From Myxococcus qinghaiensis (GTDB lineage Bacteria > Myxococcota > Myxococcia > Myxococcales > Myxococcaceae), in the NCBI RefSeq assembly GCF_024198215.1, contig NZ_JAKCFA010000006.1, forward strand, positions 430,205 through 494,204: a stretch of DNA of 64,000 nucleotides, written 5' to 3'. Under the pieces are notes generated by a model. It was not told the DNA's origin and searched no databases. It saw only the letters and a list, made by a program, of their open reading frames with translations. This document shows positions 35,801 to 45,361 of this stretch, piece by piece (within the stretch, counting starts at the first letter, position 1; every line of letters begins with the position of its first letter). Made by a program: the position numbers and the translations under genes.

Positions 35801-36791
35801 CGCGTCCGGTGGCGCCCTCGTCGCGAATCTCTCCACCCGCGCCCGTGGCCGCGCCGGGGTACGGCGAAATCGCCGTCGGGTGATTGTGCGTCTCCACCTT
35901 CACCATGATGTGGGAAGGCTCGCGCACCGTGCCCCACTCGCCCGTGTCCGCGTCCGGGAAGAAGCGGTCCACCTCGAAGCCCGCGATGACCGCCGCGTTG
36001 TCCTTGTAGGCGGAGAGCACGCCCTCCTTGTGCTGGGCGTAGGTGTTCTTGATGGCCTGGAAGAGCGAGCGCTCCTGCGGCTTGCCATCCAGCGTCCAGC
36101 TCGCGTTGAAGATCTTGTGCCGGCAATGCTCGCTGTTGGCCTGCGCGAACATCATCAACTCGACGTCGGTGGGGTTGCGCTTCAGCTCCTGGAAGCGCGC
36201 CACCAGGTAGTCGATTTCGTCCTCCGCCAGCGCCAGGCCCAGCATGCGGTTCGCCGTCACCAGCGCCGCGCGGCCACCGCCCAGGATGTCAACGGTGGTG
36301 AGGGGACGGGGCGAGTGCTCGGAGAAGAGGACGGCGGCGTCCTCCATGCGCTTGAGCACCGCCTGCGTCATCCGGTCATGCAGCACCGGCTCCAGGCGCT
36401 CCACCTGAGCGGGCTCCAGCGCGCGTCCCTCGGGACCGGCCACGTAGTACGCGAGCCCGCGCTCCAGGCGCTTGATTTTCGCGCCCAGGCCGCAGTTGCG
36501 GACGATGTCCGTCGCCTTCGAGGACCAGGGGGAGATGGTGCCCGGGCGGGGCACCACGAGGAGCAGGCTGCCCGCCCGCTCTCCCGAGGGCACCTTGGGG
36601 CCGTACTCCAGGAGACGGCCAAGCATCGCCTGCTCGTCCTCGGAGAGGGCGTCCGGGGTGTCGAGGAAGTGCACGTGCTCCGCGTAGACGGACGACACGG
36701 CGGGCACCTGCTCGCGGCACTGCGCGAGCAGCTTGGCGAGCCGGAATTCAGAGAGGACGGGAGCGCCGCGCAGGAAGTGCATGCTGGACAT
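32880..36791 (-). CDS. purL: Phosphoribosylformylglycinamidine synthase, large single-chain type
   Basis: 1303 residues, the size of the proteobacterial long PurL (~1295). Order: N-terminal PurS-like domain, linker, two AIRS/PurM-like halves and a C-terminal class I glutaminase. The synthetase part has [15 protein letters not shown], the ATP-site [21 protein letters not shown] and the [10 protein letters not shown] loop. The glutaminase has the nucleophile elbow [13 protein letters not shown] and a distal His in HPERVHR. It converts FGAR and glutamine to FGAM in the fourth step of purine synthesis. No other pur gene is beside it. Start [11 protein letters not shown] is typical; MHFLRG three codons in is the alternative. 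Confidence 0.98.
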   Translation of the reverse strand: MSSMHFLRGAPVLSEFRLAKLLAQCREQVPAVSSVYAEHVHFLDTPDALSEDEQAMLGRLLEYGPKVPSGERAGSLLLVVPRPGTISPWSSKATDIVRNCGLGAKIKRLERGLAYYVAGPEGRALEPAQVERLEPVLHDRMTQAVLKRMEDAAVLFSEHSPRPLTTVDILGGGRAALVTANRMLGLALAEDEIDYLVARFQELKRNPTDVELMMFAQANSEHCRHKIFNASWTLDGKPQERSLFQAIKNTYAQHKEGVLSAYKDNAAVIAGFEVDRFFPDADTGEWGTVREPSHIMVKVETHNHPTAISPYPGAATGAGGEIRDEGATGRGAKPKAGLTGFTVSHLRIPGYEQPWEQPYGKPDRIVSALDIMIDGPLGGAAFNNEFGRPNLCGYFRSYESQVATPEGVEVRGYHKPIMIAGGLGNIRAPHVQKGRLQPGDKLIVLGGPSMLIGLGGGAASSMTQGASAADLDFASVQRDNAEMERRCQQVIDQCCALGDKNPIRSIHDVGAGGLSNALPELAHDNELGGRLELRAVPNAEPGMSPLEIWCNEAQERYVLGVAPEDLARFTAFCERERAPFSVLGEATEAQVLKLSDSALGTPPIDLPMDVLFGKAPRMHRDAKSRPLAHAPLALPGDFKALAERVLSHPTVADKSFLITIGDRSVSGQVARDQMVGPWQVAVADCAVTLSTVTSTTGEAMSMGERTPLAVVDAAASARMAVGEALTNIASARIDKLSDVKLSANWMAAAGSPGEDAQLYAAVHAVGMELCPALGLTIPVGKDSMSMRTVWEEAGARKAVTSPVSLIISAFAPVLDVRQSLTPQLVELEQDTRLVFIDLAKGKQRLGGSIVAQTHSQVGPEVPDVEDAALLSGFFAAVQALNAEGRFLAYHDRSDGGLWATLCEMAFAGHCGVDVDVAALGNDATAALFNEELGAVVQVRSADVARVREVLGKHGLAASCHELGRPTAALEVRVRHGAHVLLAEGTMDLRRIWSRVSHELQKRRDNPVCAEQEYAAKCDATDPGLSPKLTFDVGLDVAAPFVAKGARPRVAVLREQGVNSQQEMAAAFTRAGFLAVDVHMSDILAGRVSLKDFHGVLACGGFSYGDVLGAGGGWAKSILFNPRARDEFAGFFARSDSFGLGICNGCQMMSGLKDIIPGAEHFPRFVRNASEQYEARLGTVEIARTPSLFYQGMEGSRMLIAVAHGEGRAEFSDAAEAARVNAQGFITTRWVDNRGQVAATYPANPNGSPHGIAGVTTRDGRFTVTMPHPERVHRTVQHSWRPREWTGDDGPWMRMFRNARAWLG

Positions 36792-36881
36792 GGGGATTGG
36801 GTGTGGCCCTGGGTAACAGCCGGGGCGTCCTTATCACCGTGCGTCACGCGGGCGAGGACAGAGTTCGCCCCGGCCCGCTCG

Positions 36882-36897
36882 CTGTCCGGGCGGACAG
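36882..36897 (-). terminator. Small hairpin downstream of the epimerase-like gene
   Basis: CTGTCC-GGGC-GGACAG, a perfect 6-bp stem with a tetraloop, in the 297-base gap between the end of the epimerase-like gene and the purL start. It is ~190 bases past the epimerase stop, so it may instead belong to the purL leader. Confidence 0.3.
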
Positions 36898-37088
36898 GGG
36901 CCACGGTGGGAGTCCCTCACACGTCAGAGCTTGCGCGGGGCTCGTGACAGGCGGGGATACACAGCAACCCTGAAGAGGTCGAGGCCCACGGCCACTCGCG
37001 ACAGCGCGACGCGGCGTCCGCTTGAGTCATGGCCCAGGCAAGGAGGACTCTGTGTCGAGAACCAGGCCCGGGCCATGAATGAAGGGCG

Positions 37089-38279
37089 CTACCCGCCCTG
37101 TCCCGAGGCCGCTGGAGCCGGCGACGTGGCCGGCTTTGGGTCCTGGGCCTTGGGCTCCGCCTGGGCCTTGTGCCACAGCGCGAGCAGCTCCGCCTCGCGC
37201 TCGGCGGGCAGTCCCGCGCGCGGCTTGTTCCGGCGCTCCTCGGGCAGGCCCTTGAAGTAGGCCAGCGTGTCGCGGACGGTGACGTCCACGGGGCGGAACT
37301 TGAGCCCGGCCTTCACCGCCTTGGCGTTGCTGCGCAGGTGCGTGCCCAGGCTGGTGCCGGTGGGCGGCATGTAGATGGGGAGGCGGACATCGCCCGTCTC
37401 GCCGTGCTTCTCCAGGAACTCCGCCGACACCCACGTCACCTTCGTGTCCCGCCCCGTCACCTTCCGGCACGTGTCCAGCATCGCGCCCATCGACCACGGC
37501 TCCGCGGGGCCCACCGCGTTGAAGACGCCGTTGACCTGGCCTTCGATGAGCAACACCAGCCACTCGGCCAGGTCTCTCACGTCGATGATCTGCAGCGGGT
37601 CCTTGGCCGTCCCCGGCGCGAGCATCTCCCCGCCCTTGTCGAAGCGCACCGGCCAGTACGTGAAGCGGTCCGAGCGGTCATCCGGCCCGACGATGTAACC
37701 GGGACGGATGTTGGCCACGCGCCCCGGCAACGCGGCCTCGGCGGCCTCCTCGCACGCGCGCTTGAGGCCTCCGTAGAACTCGAAGTCCTTGCCCATCGTC
37801 TCCACGTTGGGGTCCGAAAGCGTCGCAGTGGGGCCGCTCTCGTCCTCGCGCGGCGTCTTGTCGCTGGCGTACGCGGACACGCTGGAGATGAAGACATACT
37901 GTTTCACGTTCGGCGCCAGCAGCGCGGCCGAGGCGCGGACCATGCGCGGGTAGTAACCGGACGTGTCGACGACGGCGTCCCACTTCTTGCCCTTCAGCGC
38001 CTTGAGGCCCTCGTCCTTGTCCGGGTCTCTATCCCCGCGCAGCTTCTCCACGTCGGGGAACAGCTCCGGGCGCGTCTTGCCCCGGTTGAAGAGCGTCAGG
38101 GAGTGGCCTCGCGCTCGCGCGGCCTCCACCACGGCGGGGCCCAGGAACCCCGTGCCGCCCAGGATGAGGATGCGCTTCTTCGCGCCCTTCTTGGGCGCGG
38201 CCAATGCCTCGGGCCCGAGCGCGAGCAACGACGCACCCGTGGCGGTGTACTGCAGGAACTTCCTTCGCGAAGTCTTCAT
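37089..38279 (-). CDS. NAD-dependent epimerase/dehydratase-like protein with a Tat signal
   Basis: 396 residues. The N-terminus is a twin-arginine signal: KTSRRKFLQYTATGASLLALGPEALA (SRRKFL motif at residues 3-8, Ala-x-Ala cleavage near 28). The mature part is an extended SDR/isoflavone-reductase-like Rossmann protein: RILILGGTGFLGPAVVEAA for the dinucleotide, DTSGYYP, and a Tyr in EFYGGLKRACEE where the catalytic YxxxK would be (here YGGLK). The last ~50 residues are Pro/Ala/Lys-rich. Tat export means it is folded with its cofactor before leaving the cytoplasm; an exported NAD(P)-dependent epimerase is unusual. The reaction is unknown. Confidence 0.85.
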   Translation of the reverse strand: MKTSRRKFLQYTATGASLLALGPEALAAPKKGAKKRILILGGTGFLGPAVVEAARARGHSLTLFNRGKTRPELFPDVEKLRGDRDPDKDEGLKALKGKKWDAVVDTSGYYPRMVRASAALLAPNVKQYVFISSVSAYASDKTPREDESGPTATLSDPNVETMGKDFEFYGGLKRACEEAAEAALPGRVANIRPGYIVGPDDRSDRFTYWPVRFDKGGEMLAPGTAKDPLQIIDVRDLAEWLVLLIEGQVNGVFNAVGPAEPWSMGAMLDTCRKVTGRDTKVTWVSAEFLEKHGETGDVRLPIYMPPTGTSLGTHLRSNAKAVKAGLKFRPVDVTVRDTLAYFKGLPEERRNKPRAGLPAEREAELLALWHKAQAEPKAQDPKPATSPAPAASGQGG

Positions 38280-38368
38280 GACAACGGCTCCAGGGGCCGT
38301 GGTGCACTCGGGGGGGACGCGCGCGAAAACCCGGCGTCTGGCGTTTCATTCCCGAGACAACCCGACCG

Positions 38369-39673
38369 TCAGCGATCTCCCAAAGCGACACCAAAGCCGA
38401 GTGTCCACGCGAACCCATGGGTCCACTCCTGGGTGAACGGACGCACGCCCTGGTAGCGCAGCTCCGTGCTCGCGACGAAGGGCCCACCGAGCAGGGCACT
38501 CGCGCGCAATCCCACCGGCACGCCGAGCCGCGCCCCACCCTCCTGCGAAAACAACCCCACGCCCAGCGAGGCCCGCACGTCCACGCCCACCGCATAGGCC
38601 GGCCGCCACGCCCACAGCGGCGGAGACAGCACCGCCAGGCTCCACCCACCCGCGGGCAGCGGCCTGCTTCCCAGCCCCAGGCCCCGCGTCCACTCGACCG
38701 ACAGGCGCAGCGCATGGGGCAATGGCAACCCCGCACGCAGCCCGGCGATGGGCGTCGCGCCTCGCGAGTCCTGAGCCATTCCGCCCAACCCCTGGAGCGA
38801 CAGCTCCGGAGACGGGATGAAACCTCGCGCCGTGAAGGCAGGTGCGTCGGGCCCGGCGACCTCCTCGAAGCGCTGGGCCGCCCACGTCAGGAACGCCTGG
38901 GAATACGCCACCGCGGCGGCGGCCCGGTCCGCCATGAAGGCGTCATAAGTCTCCGGCGACACGCGGTGCGAGCCCTCCTTCCAGCGGGGCTCGGCCTGGC
39001 CGAAGGCATTGCCCACGCTGCCGTAGACACCGAAGGAGCCAGGACGCCGCGCATCCGGCTCCGACCAGAAGGTGCTCCACGGAAGCTCGACTCCGTCCTC
39101 CGCGCGAAGGAACTGGGAGCGCACCGCCTCCAGCGTCTCGCGCGCGAGCGCGTGCTGAGCCTCCGTCCCCGGCAGCGGCTCCACCTGCCGCGAAGGCAGC
39201 CGCTTCAGCACGTCGCGCAGGCCCCAGCGCTCGAAGCCATCCGCGAAGCTGTGATTCACGGGCACGACATGCGGCGGCGAGGCCACGTCCTGGATGTGGT
39301 GCGCCAGGTGCCCGGCCCTGTCCCACGCCCGCGCCAGGTCTCCTCCGCGCGCGGCGTCGAGGGCCTCTTCCCACAACATCTTCACCCGCGCGTCGGAGCC
39401 CGCGCGCAGGGCGGAGGCCAGCGCGCCCTCCGGCCGGTAGAAGTGGTGCCACCCCGTCCACTTCACGTGGAGGTTGAGGTCCTCCGCCGTCGCGCCGTGC
39501 AGCACCGCGTCCCGGTGCGCGGCCAGGGAGGGGGAAGCGCCCGCCGCCAGGGCCCGCTCGAGCGCGGCCTGGGTCAACGCGTGGTGGTCATCCACCCAGA
39601 ACGCGCTCGCGCCCGACGGTGCAGCCACGGACAGCCAGGCGGCGGCGAGCGCCAGGCGCGGCGCCTTCAGCAT
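38369..39673 (-). CDS. Zinc-dependent phospholipase C / S1-P1-nuclease-like secreted protein
   Basis: 434 residues from ATG 39673. Signal peptide to about residue 24 (APSGASA), then FWVDDHHALTQAAL, where a near-N-terminal Trp and His pair are typical zinc ligands of this fold. Further His/Asp clusters follow in the HVKWTGWHHFYRPEG region and AGHLAHHIQDVASPPHVVPVNH, the core zinc motif of Zn-PLC. After residue ~300 comes a beta-rich Gly/Leu segment that may be an outer-membrane or surface module. It probably cleaves phospholipids outside the cytoplasm. It lies 71 bases after the next gene upstream on the same strand. Confidence 0.75.
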   Translation of the reverse strand: MLKAPRLALAAAWLSVAAPSGASAFWVDDHHALTQAALERALAAGASPSLAAHRDAVLHGATAEDLNLHVKWTGWHHFYRPEGALASALRAGSDARVKMLWEEALDAARGGDLARAWDRAGHLAHHIQDVASPPHVVPVNHSFADGFERWGLRDVLKRLPSRQVEPLPGTEAQHALARETLEAVRSQFLRAEDGVELPWSTFWSEPDARRPGSFGVYGSVGNAFGQAEPRWKEGSHRVSPETYDAFMADRAAAAVAYSQAFLTWAAQRFEEVAGPDAPAFTARGFIPSPELSLQGLGGMAQDSRGATPIAGLRAGLPLPHALRLSVEWTRGLGLGSRPLPAGGWSLAVLSPPLWAWRPAYAVGVDVRASLGVGLFSQEGGARLGVPVGLRASALLGGPFVASTELRYQGVRPFTQEWTHGFAWTLGFGVALGDR

Positions 39674-39744
39674 CCGCGGCGGCCTCCACGCGCGAGGACG
39701 GCTGTTGCCTCCAGGAGTCCTCGCGGCGGGCACGACGTCACGCC

Positions 39745-40587
39745 TCAGGCGGCCTCCGCCCGGGGAGGCTCTTCGAGCGTCGCCAGGTGCGCGCGGGCGA
39801 TGTGCAGGTTGTCGTTGTCCAGCGGATGGAAGGACGGCCGCAGGTACTCCTTGAGGCCACGCCAGAGTACGCGCACCAGCACCGGGTCCTTCGCGTGGGC
39901 CCGGCGCAGCTCGCGCCACATCCCTGTCCACCCCAGCCCGGGCTCCTGGCGCAGCAGCGTCACGGTGGCCGCGAACCACAGGCCAAACAGCGCGGTGATG
40001 GCCGCGAACATCCCCGTCACCCGCAGCGCATAGCCGGGCGCCACCTTGCGCAGCACGTCGAAGGCCACGGCCTTGTGTTCAATCTCCTCGGCGGCGTGCC
40101 ACTCGATGAGCGCGCGCATGGCCGGGTGGCCATCCGCGAACACGCCGAGCGTCAGCGTGTTCTCGCCCATGATGGCCGTGTAGTGCTCCAGCGCGGCGGC
40201 GATGGACAGCCGCAGGAACGGCGGGAAGTACTTGTAGATGAAGCCCCAGACGATGCGCTGATAGGCCCGCATGAAGCCGGAGATGACGTAGCCCTGGGAC
40301 TCCAGCAGCTCGATGTAGTCCTGGTGCTCCCGCGCGTGCTTGCCCTCCTGGGCGAAGAACGCCTTCACCTGCGCGCGCAGCTCCGGCGCGTCATCCAGGG
40401 CATGAAGGTAGTGATTGACGCTGCGCACGATGAACCGCTCTCCCTCGGGGAAGAGCACGTTGAGCCCGTTCCACAGCTGCGTGGAACCCACCCCGTTGTG
40501 ATGCCACACGCGGGGGAACGTGGCGTCGAAGTGAAACTTCAGATTCAGTCGCGGGACGATGCGGCCAGGGTCGGGGGGATTGACCAT
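39745..40587 (-). CDS. Metal-dependent hydrolase of the PF10118 type
   Basis: 280 residues. A helical protein with FAQEGKHAREHQDYIELLES and a second carboxylate/His helix (IEWHAAEEIEHKAVAFDVL), the paired ExxH-type motifs of the predicted metal-dependent hydrolase family. A hydrophobic hairpin (MFAAITALFGLWFAATVTLL) suggests membrane association. The family has a ferritin-like di-metal look, and its substrate is unknown. It starts 39 bases after the acyltransferase-like gene, so the two are likely cotranscribed, possibly in lipid metabolism together with the phospholipase-like gene downstream. Confidence 0.85.
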   Translation of the reverse strand: MVNPPDPGRIVPRLNLKFHFDATFPRVWHHNGVGSTQLWNGLNVLFPEGERFIVRSVNHYLHALDDAPELRAQVKAFFAQEGKHAREHQDYIELLESQGYVISGFMRAYQRIVWGFIYKYFPPFLRLSIAAALEHYTAIMGENTLTLGVFADGHPAMRALIEWHAAEEIEHKAVAFDVLRKVAPGYALRVTGMFAAITALFGLWFAATVTLLRQEPGLGWTGMWRELRRAHAKDPVLVRVLWRGLKEYLRPSFHPLDNDNLHIARAHLATLEEPPRAEAA

Positions 40588-40626
40588 GAGTGGGGGGAAC
40601 TCGCTTTCGCCGGAGGGGACGGCGGG

Positions 40627-42138
40627 TCAGGGGTGAGAGGATATCGGGGGACGGGCTCGAAGCAGCATCTCGCGCTCGAGTTCCGTCCGAAAAGCCGTGA
40701 GCCGCTCGCGGGCGGTGAAGGGGCCGCTCCCAGCGATAGCGCCGAAGAAGCGCTTGCGCACGCCCTTGCGCGTCGCGCACAGCACTTCCGTCACGCAGAG
40801 GGCCACGCCGCCCCCCACCGCGGGCAACGGCCGCATGGTGTTGAAGTAGATGGGAAGATGCCGCTCCAGGGCGGCCTCGTCCTCCACCTCGACGGTGATT
40901 TTCGACAGGAGCGCATTGCCACACAACGCGGTGGCGACCTGTCTCAATCCCGGCGTGAAGGCGAAGCCGTGGGTGGTGAGCGACGGCATCCACCAGGGCA
41001 GCGCCGGGGAATACAAGGTGGAGAAGATGTCCTCCAGCACCCCGCCCTCCCCGCGCGTGCGCTCCAGCAGCGCGGAGACCTGCTCGGGCGTCACCGGCCC
41101 CTGGCTCGTGCGCGAGGGAATCACCGCGATGCGGATGCGCCGCCAGGGCCGCGCCACGGACGCGGGCGCATCCGGCAGCACGGGCACCAGCATGGTGGGG
41201 TTGTCACTTCTCAGCAGGCCCGCGCCGGAGCGCTCCAGCGCCAGCAGCGAGGCACACGCGAGGTTGCGGAAGTCCAGCCGCTCCGGAAGCTCCACGCGCA
41301 ACAGCGGCGTGGGCTCCTCGGCCCCCGTGAGCCACTCGTCCGAGGACGTGCGGTCCACGCGGGGCATGGCGGCGGAGATGGCTTTCGACACCTCCATCAT
41401 CGCGGTGCCATCCATCACCAGATGGTCGAACGCCAGCTCCAGCGAGCCCGTCCCCGGGTCCACCCGCGCCCCCAGCCAGGCGCTCGTCGTCAACAGATGC
41501 GAGGTCCAGGCGCTGCGCCCCCGCCCCGCCACGTCCACCACCACCTGCGGGTGAAGCCCGGCCCGGCGCGCTTCGGAGGGCGTGCACGGCGCGGACGCGG
41601 CCAGCAGCCTCGCCACCGCCTCCGGGTTCAGATGCGAGTCCTCCAGGAGCAGCCGCGCGATGCGAAGGCCACCGCCCTCATCGGTGACGGCCACCGTGAG
41701 CACGCTGTCATCGGAGACGCGCTGCCGGGCATCCAGCCCCTCGCGGCCCAGCCCCGCCAACCAGACGTCCGTGGGCTGGTTGTAGCGGCGGCCCCGCGTG
41801 TCCCGGTGCCACCGCGCCACCTGGGCGAGCAGCACGTGCGCCCAGGCCCCCGTCGCGCGGTCCACGCCCAGAGGCTGCACCGTCAACATGACACGGCGCG
41901 AGCGGGGCTCGGTGGAGAGGAAGCGCTCCCAGGTCGTCAGCTCCCGCACCACGCCCGAGGCCCGGCTCGCCGGGAAGGTCCGCTGCCAGCCATCACAGAA
42001 GCCCACCAGCGCGGCCAGCGACTGGCGCGCCACCGGCAGGAAGTGGGGGAACTTGTGCGCCATCGACTCCCGCACGCGAGACAGAGCGTCCTCGCCGCGG
42101 CGCACAGCGAAGAAAGGTAAGGAACCGGAGCCGTCCAT
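40627..42138 (-). CDS. Acyltransferase-like protein with HxxMDG motif (CAT/condensation fold suspected)
   Basis: 503 residues from ATG 42138; an ATG at 42183 is also possible, and neither has a good ribosome site. The single strong motif is LELAFDHLVMDGTAMMEVSKAI. It matches the HxxxDG active-site loop of CoA-dependent acyltransferases (CAT, E2 and condensation superfamily) and sits mid-protein as it does there. The C-terminal ~100 residues contain a conserved-looking VEVEDEAALERHLPIYFN region. No membrane segment. I infer acyl transfer, perhaps to a lipid, given the phospholipase-like and PF10118 genes downstream; the family is not firmly recognised. Confidence 0.6.
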   Translation of the reverse strand: MDGSGSLPFFAVRRGEDALSRVRESMAHKFPHFLPVARQSLAALVGFCDGWQRTFPASRASGVVRELTTWERFLSTEPRSRRVMLTVQPLGVDRATGAWAHVLLAQVARWHRDTRGRRYNQPTDVWLAGLGREGLDARQRVSDDSVLTVAVTDEGGGLRIARLLLEDSHLNPEAVARLLAASAPCTPSEARRAGLHPQVVVDVAGRGRSAWTSHLLTTSAWLGARVDPGTGSLELAFDHLVMDGTAMMEVSKAISAAMPRVDRTSSDEWLTGAEEPTPLLRVELPERLDFRNLACASLLALERSGAGLLRSDNPTMLVPVLPDAPASVARPWRRIRIAVIPSRTSQGPVTPEQVSALLERTRGEGGVLEDIFSTLYSPALPWWMPSLTTHGFAFTPGLRQVATALCGNALLSKITVEVEDEAALERHLPIYFNTMRPLPAVGGGVALCVTEVLCATRKGVRKRFFGAIAGSGPFTARERLTAFRTELEREMLLRARPPISSHP

Positions 42139-43087
42139 GGCACGTGTCCCGCGCAAGCCCACCGGTGAGGTGACCCACAACATTGGCCGTGCAGTGTAGC
42201 GGACACTTCTCCGTCGCGGTGACGCTGTTGTGCCCTCCGGCGCGCGGGCTCCACGCACTCATACGGGTGGTGAACGACTCACGCCCTCACCCACACCTCC
42301 TTCGCCGACGGAGTGCGTCGCGAATCACCGCCCCCTGCTCACCGGCTCACGCACATGCAGCGAGAGTCTCTCCAGGTCCGCGCCTCGGCTCGGATGGCGG
42401 GACAGCAGACTTCCACTCCCAGCGGCCCTACCTCCTGGAGCGTGCCCGGTCAGCAACCGACGAGGCACGGCGCGCCACGCGGACTTCACGCCCCCCGCTT
42501 CGCCTCCACCGCCTCGCGGACCCCGACACCTTTCAATGGCCACACACCCGCGCGCGAACGCTCATCACCTCGCGACGCAGGCCGACGTGCGGTTTCCACG
42601 CAGCTCATCACGTGACAAGGCTTCAGCGCTTTCACATGCGCGCCACGCAACGCCGATCCGTGGCGCTGTCGTGACAATGCGCACGGGACATCACCGTGAC
42701 ATGAGTTTCTTCTCTCGCGTCGAGCGCCCTTTCATTGCCACGCACGCGACACGGAAACGACAGGCGGCTCCGCTGGACCCCTCGGGAAACCCCAAACAAA
42801 ATCAAACCTGATTTCACTGACAGAATAACCTTTCAAGACAAAGTCGATTTACCTCGACCCGCACTGGTAGTCCGACCCGCAATCGGTAGGATGCGACTGT
42901 CCAAGTCCAATCATCGCCCTTGGACACATGGGGGGGAGTCCAGACACAGCATCCGGAACGGCCACGGTCCCCTCGCGCGAGCGGTGGGGCACCGCGACGC
43001 CAGTACGCGGTTCGTGAGCCCTCGGCTCGCGGGCACGGGAAGGGTGCGCCCTCAGCAGTCCCCACGCCTCGCAAAGGAATGCAACTC
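42139..43087. promoter_or_regulatory. 950-base gene-free region with an A/T-richer block and an inverted repeat
   Basis: Reading frames here are short and Arg/Pro-rich, with no convincing gene on either strand. GC drops noticeably at about 42785-42850. A perfect 8-base inverted repeat, TGTCCAAG-N13-CTTGGACA, lies at 42898-42926, 162 bases before the next gene, and could be an operator or a 5'-leader hairpin. CGTGACA occurs three times (42611, 42670, 42695). The region probably holds the divergent promoters of the acyltransferase-like gene and the secreted protein at 43088. Confidence 0.45.
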
Positions 43088-44353
43088 ATGAAGAAGTTCC
43101 TGTCTGCCACTGCCGCGGCCGCGCTGTCGCTCACCGCGACGCAGGCCCTCGCCGCGCCGATGTCCCCGTCCGCCAAGCCCATGGCGCAGCACTTCTCCCC
43201 CACCGTGCAGGATGCCTTCACGCTGCTGGGTGACACGGACAACAACAACCTCGTCTATTACGTCCCGCGCCGCGGTGGCATCGCCGTCCAGTCGCCCGCG
43301 TCGACCAATCCCATCCCCCGCTTCCAGATCTCCGGCTTCGTCCCCATCTACGGCTGGTTCGCGGGCCTGGAGCTGGCGAACCTGGGTGGCTCGTTCTCCA
43401 CCACCAGCGACCTGGGCGCGCTGAACCTCCTGTCCACCGAGGCCGCCGCCAAGGGCTTCCAGATCGCCCCGGCGCCCGCCGCCCGCTCCACCACGCAGTT
43501 CCTGCTCTCCGGGTTCGCGCCGGTCAACGGCCGCGTGGAGATCGACTGCGAGTTTGAAATCCTCATCGTCAACGGCCGCGAGGTGAAGGTCCCCAACTGC
43601 TTCACGCACCTGGACCCGACCCAGCCGTACAGCCTCGACACGAACGTGATGTACAAGTTCAACACGTTCCCCACCGTGGGCGGCAGCGTCGTGGCGCAGG
43701 ACGTCGCGTTCCAGGCCACCACCCTGCCGACGTGGAGCAACCAGCTGCGCGCCCTGATGGCCACGGGCGCCCAGTGGGACAACATCATGACGGCGCAGGT
43801 GGACTGGGACATCAAGACCCACAACCTGACCCGTCAGGCGCGCTTCACGGTGAACTGGCGCTCGCTGTTCGAGCAGGCCAGCGCCTTCGCGGCCTTCCAC
43901 CTGAGCTCCTGCGTGGACATCGAAGTTCGCGCCTTCTTCGAGCGCCTGGTCACCTGTTCCTCTGAGAACGCCTGCGGCATCCGCATCGAGTACCTCGGCA
44001 GCAACGGCGTCTGGGGCCCCACCGCGCCCAACGATGCCAACTTCATCAACGTCGTGAACGCCGTCCAGGCCCGCCTCCAGGACGAGCTGTTCAACGAGGT
44101 CCGCCGCTACACGACGCCGGTGAACGGCCAGGTCTCCAACCAGACCAACTCCATCTTCACCATGCGCGCCAACTACGAGAAGCTCATCCTGGAGCGCAAC
44201 GAGGTCACCTACATCCAGTACAACCCGGGCCCCACCGACTTCACGGTGAAGACGAACCTGAACGTCACGTGCCTGATGGACGGCTTCGAGATGGGCCGCG
44301 TCCGCTGGAACATGGATGACCCGGGCTGCAGGGCGCTGCTCGGCCAGCCGTAA
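43088..44353 (+). CDS. Secreted protein of unknown function
   Basis: 421 residues with a classical signal peptide (MKKFLSATAAAALSLTATQALA, cleavage near 22) and AAAGGA about 10 bases before ATG 43088. The mature protein is rich in Asn, Thr and aromatic residues, with alternating polar/hydrophobic strands suggesting a beta-rich, extracellular or outer-membrane-associated fold. Cys occur in pairs (for example CEFEILIVNGREVKVPNC), so disulfides are likely. No domain is recognised. A strong terminator follows, then another secreted protein. Confidence 0.75.
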   Translation: MKKFLSATAAAALSLTATQALAAPMSPSAKPMAQHFSPTVQDAFTLLGDTDNNNLVYYVPRRGGIAVQSPASTNPIPRFQISGFVPIYGWFAGLELANLGGSFSTTSDLGALNLLSTEAAAKGFQIAPAPAARSTTQFLLSGFAPVNGRVEIDCEFEILIVNGREVKVPNCFTHLDPTQPYSLDTNVMYKFNTFPTVGGSVVAQDVAFQATTLPTWSNQLRALMATGAQWDNIMTAQVDWDIKTHNLTRQARFTVNWRSLFEQASAFAAFHLSSCVDIEVRAFFERLVTCSSENACGIRIEYLGSNGVWGPTAPNDANFINVVNAVQARLQDELFNEVRRYTTPVNGQVSNQTNSIFTMRANYEKLILERNEVTYIQYNPGPTDFTVKTNLNVTCLMDGFEMGRVRWNMDDPGCRALLGQP

Positions 44354-44373
44354 TCCCGCTTCGCCTTGATTCC

Positions 44374-44408
44374 AGGGCGGAGGCCATCTTCCGGGTGGCT
44401 TCCGCCCT
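44374..44408 (+). terminator. Intrinsic terminator with pyrimidine-rich tail
   Basis: A 13-bp stem (44374-44386 with 44396-44408, one G-T pair) and a 9-base loop, followed by TCCTTTCCTTTC. It starts 21 bases after the stop of the secreted-protein gene and ends 32 bases before the next start. Confidence 0.8.
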
Positions 44409-44440
44409 TCCTTTCCTTTCTCGAACCAGGCCCTCTCTCC

Positions 44441-45268
44441 ATGCGATTGCTTTCGCTCTGCCTTGCCGTCGTGTCGTGTCTCGCCGTTGCTCCCGCCCAG
44501 GCCCAGACCGACACGCCGCCTCTCGACTATGCGCGCACCCTCCGCGAGTCCGAGATGGTATTCGTTCCCTACATGGGGATGAATCGCGGTCCCGTCTTCT
44601 ATACGCAGTACACCCAGGTTCCGACGGACTCCGCCGCCTCCGTGGCTGGCATGAGGCGGTTCTTCGTCAACCTGTACCCCACGGCCCACCAGAACGACCT
44701 GTACAACGGCTTCATCTCCCGCAACGGCATCACCGACGCGCGGCTGCTCCCGATTCCCTCGGCCGGCTCGTGCCAGCCCTCGGCGGGAATCGCGGACCTG
44801 CTGCGGACCATGCCGACCAACTACCGGCCGACCGTCGTCGGCGGCAACTATCCGTTCATCTGCGGCCTGAGCATCTACGTCTTCCCCGCGGAAGAGGCGG
44901 CGGTGCGGGCCTATATCGCCGCCAACTCCGTCATCACCCTGCGCGCCACGGTGCCGCTGTGCGCGACGAACAGCCCCCTGCTGAACGTCCCCGCCATCAA
45001 CCAGCGGCTGGTGACGGACGGCGTGCTCCAGACGTCGTCCAACCTGGGCGTCGAGGGCAACAGCTGGAACGTGCTCTTCGAGTCCGCGAAGCTCGCCCAG
45101 CTGAGCCCCTCCCTGTTCGTCACGTCCGACCCGCAGGTCGGCTGGGAGACGTACATCAAGTCCTTCACGCTGAACCTGACGGCGCAGACCGCGACGATGT
45201 CCCCCGCCGCGGCCAGCAACTCCGCCGCCATCTGCACGCCCACGCCGCTGGTCATCAACTTCGGCTAG
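44441..45268 (+). CDS. Secreted protein of unknown function
   Basis: 275 residues. Signal peptide MRLLSLCLAVVSCLAVAPAQA (cleavage near 21). The mature part has several Cys, no membrane segment and an even mix of beta-forming residues. No family is recognised. It follows the previous secreted-protein gene across a terminator, and the two may have related roles, but I see no clear sequence similarity between them by eye. Confidence 0.75.
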   Translation: MRLLSLCLAVVSCLAVAPAQAQTDTPPLDYARTLRESEMVFVPYMGMNRGPVFYTQYTQVPTDSAASVAGMRRFFVNLYPTAHQNDLYNGFISRNGITDARLLPIPSAGSCQPSAGIADLLRTMPTNYRPTVVGGNYPFICGLSIYVFPAEEAAVRAYIAANSVITLRATVPLCATNSPLLNVPAINQRLVTDGVLQTSSNLGVEGNSWNVLFESAKLAQLSPSLFVTSDPQVGWETYIKSFTLNLTAQTATMSPAAASNSAAICTPTPLVINFG

Positions 45269-45361
45269 CCAACCCGCGCGCGACGACAAACCCATACACA
45301 CCAGCAGCCGGGGGCGACCATGGCGACGGCCAGGACGCTCCCGGCTCGGGAGTTTTTCAGG

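Noticed and set aside
34848..36947. A 699-codon plus-strand frame opposite purL
   Set aside because: purL is complete and conserved on the other strand; the plus frame has no recognisable motif.
42139..43087. Several short Arg/Pro/Thr-rich frames as genes
   Set aside because: No ribosome sites, no motif, composition typical of non-coding high-GC DNA.
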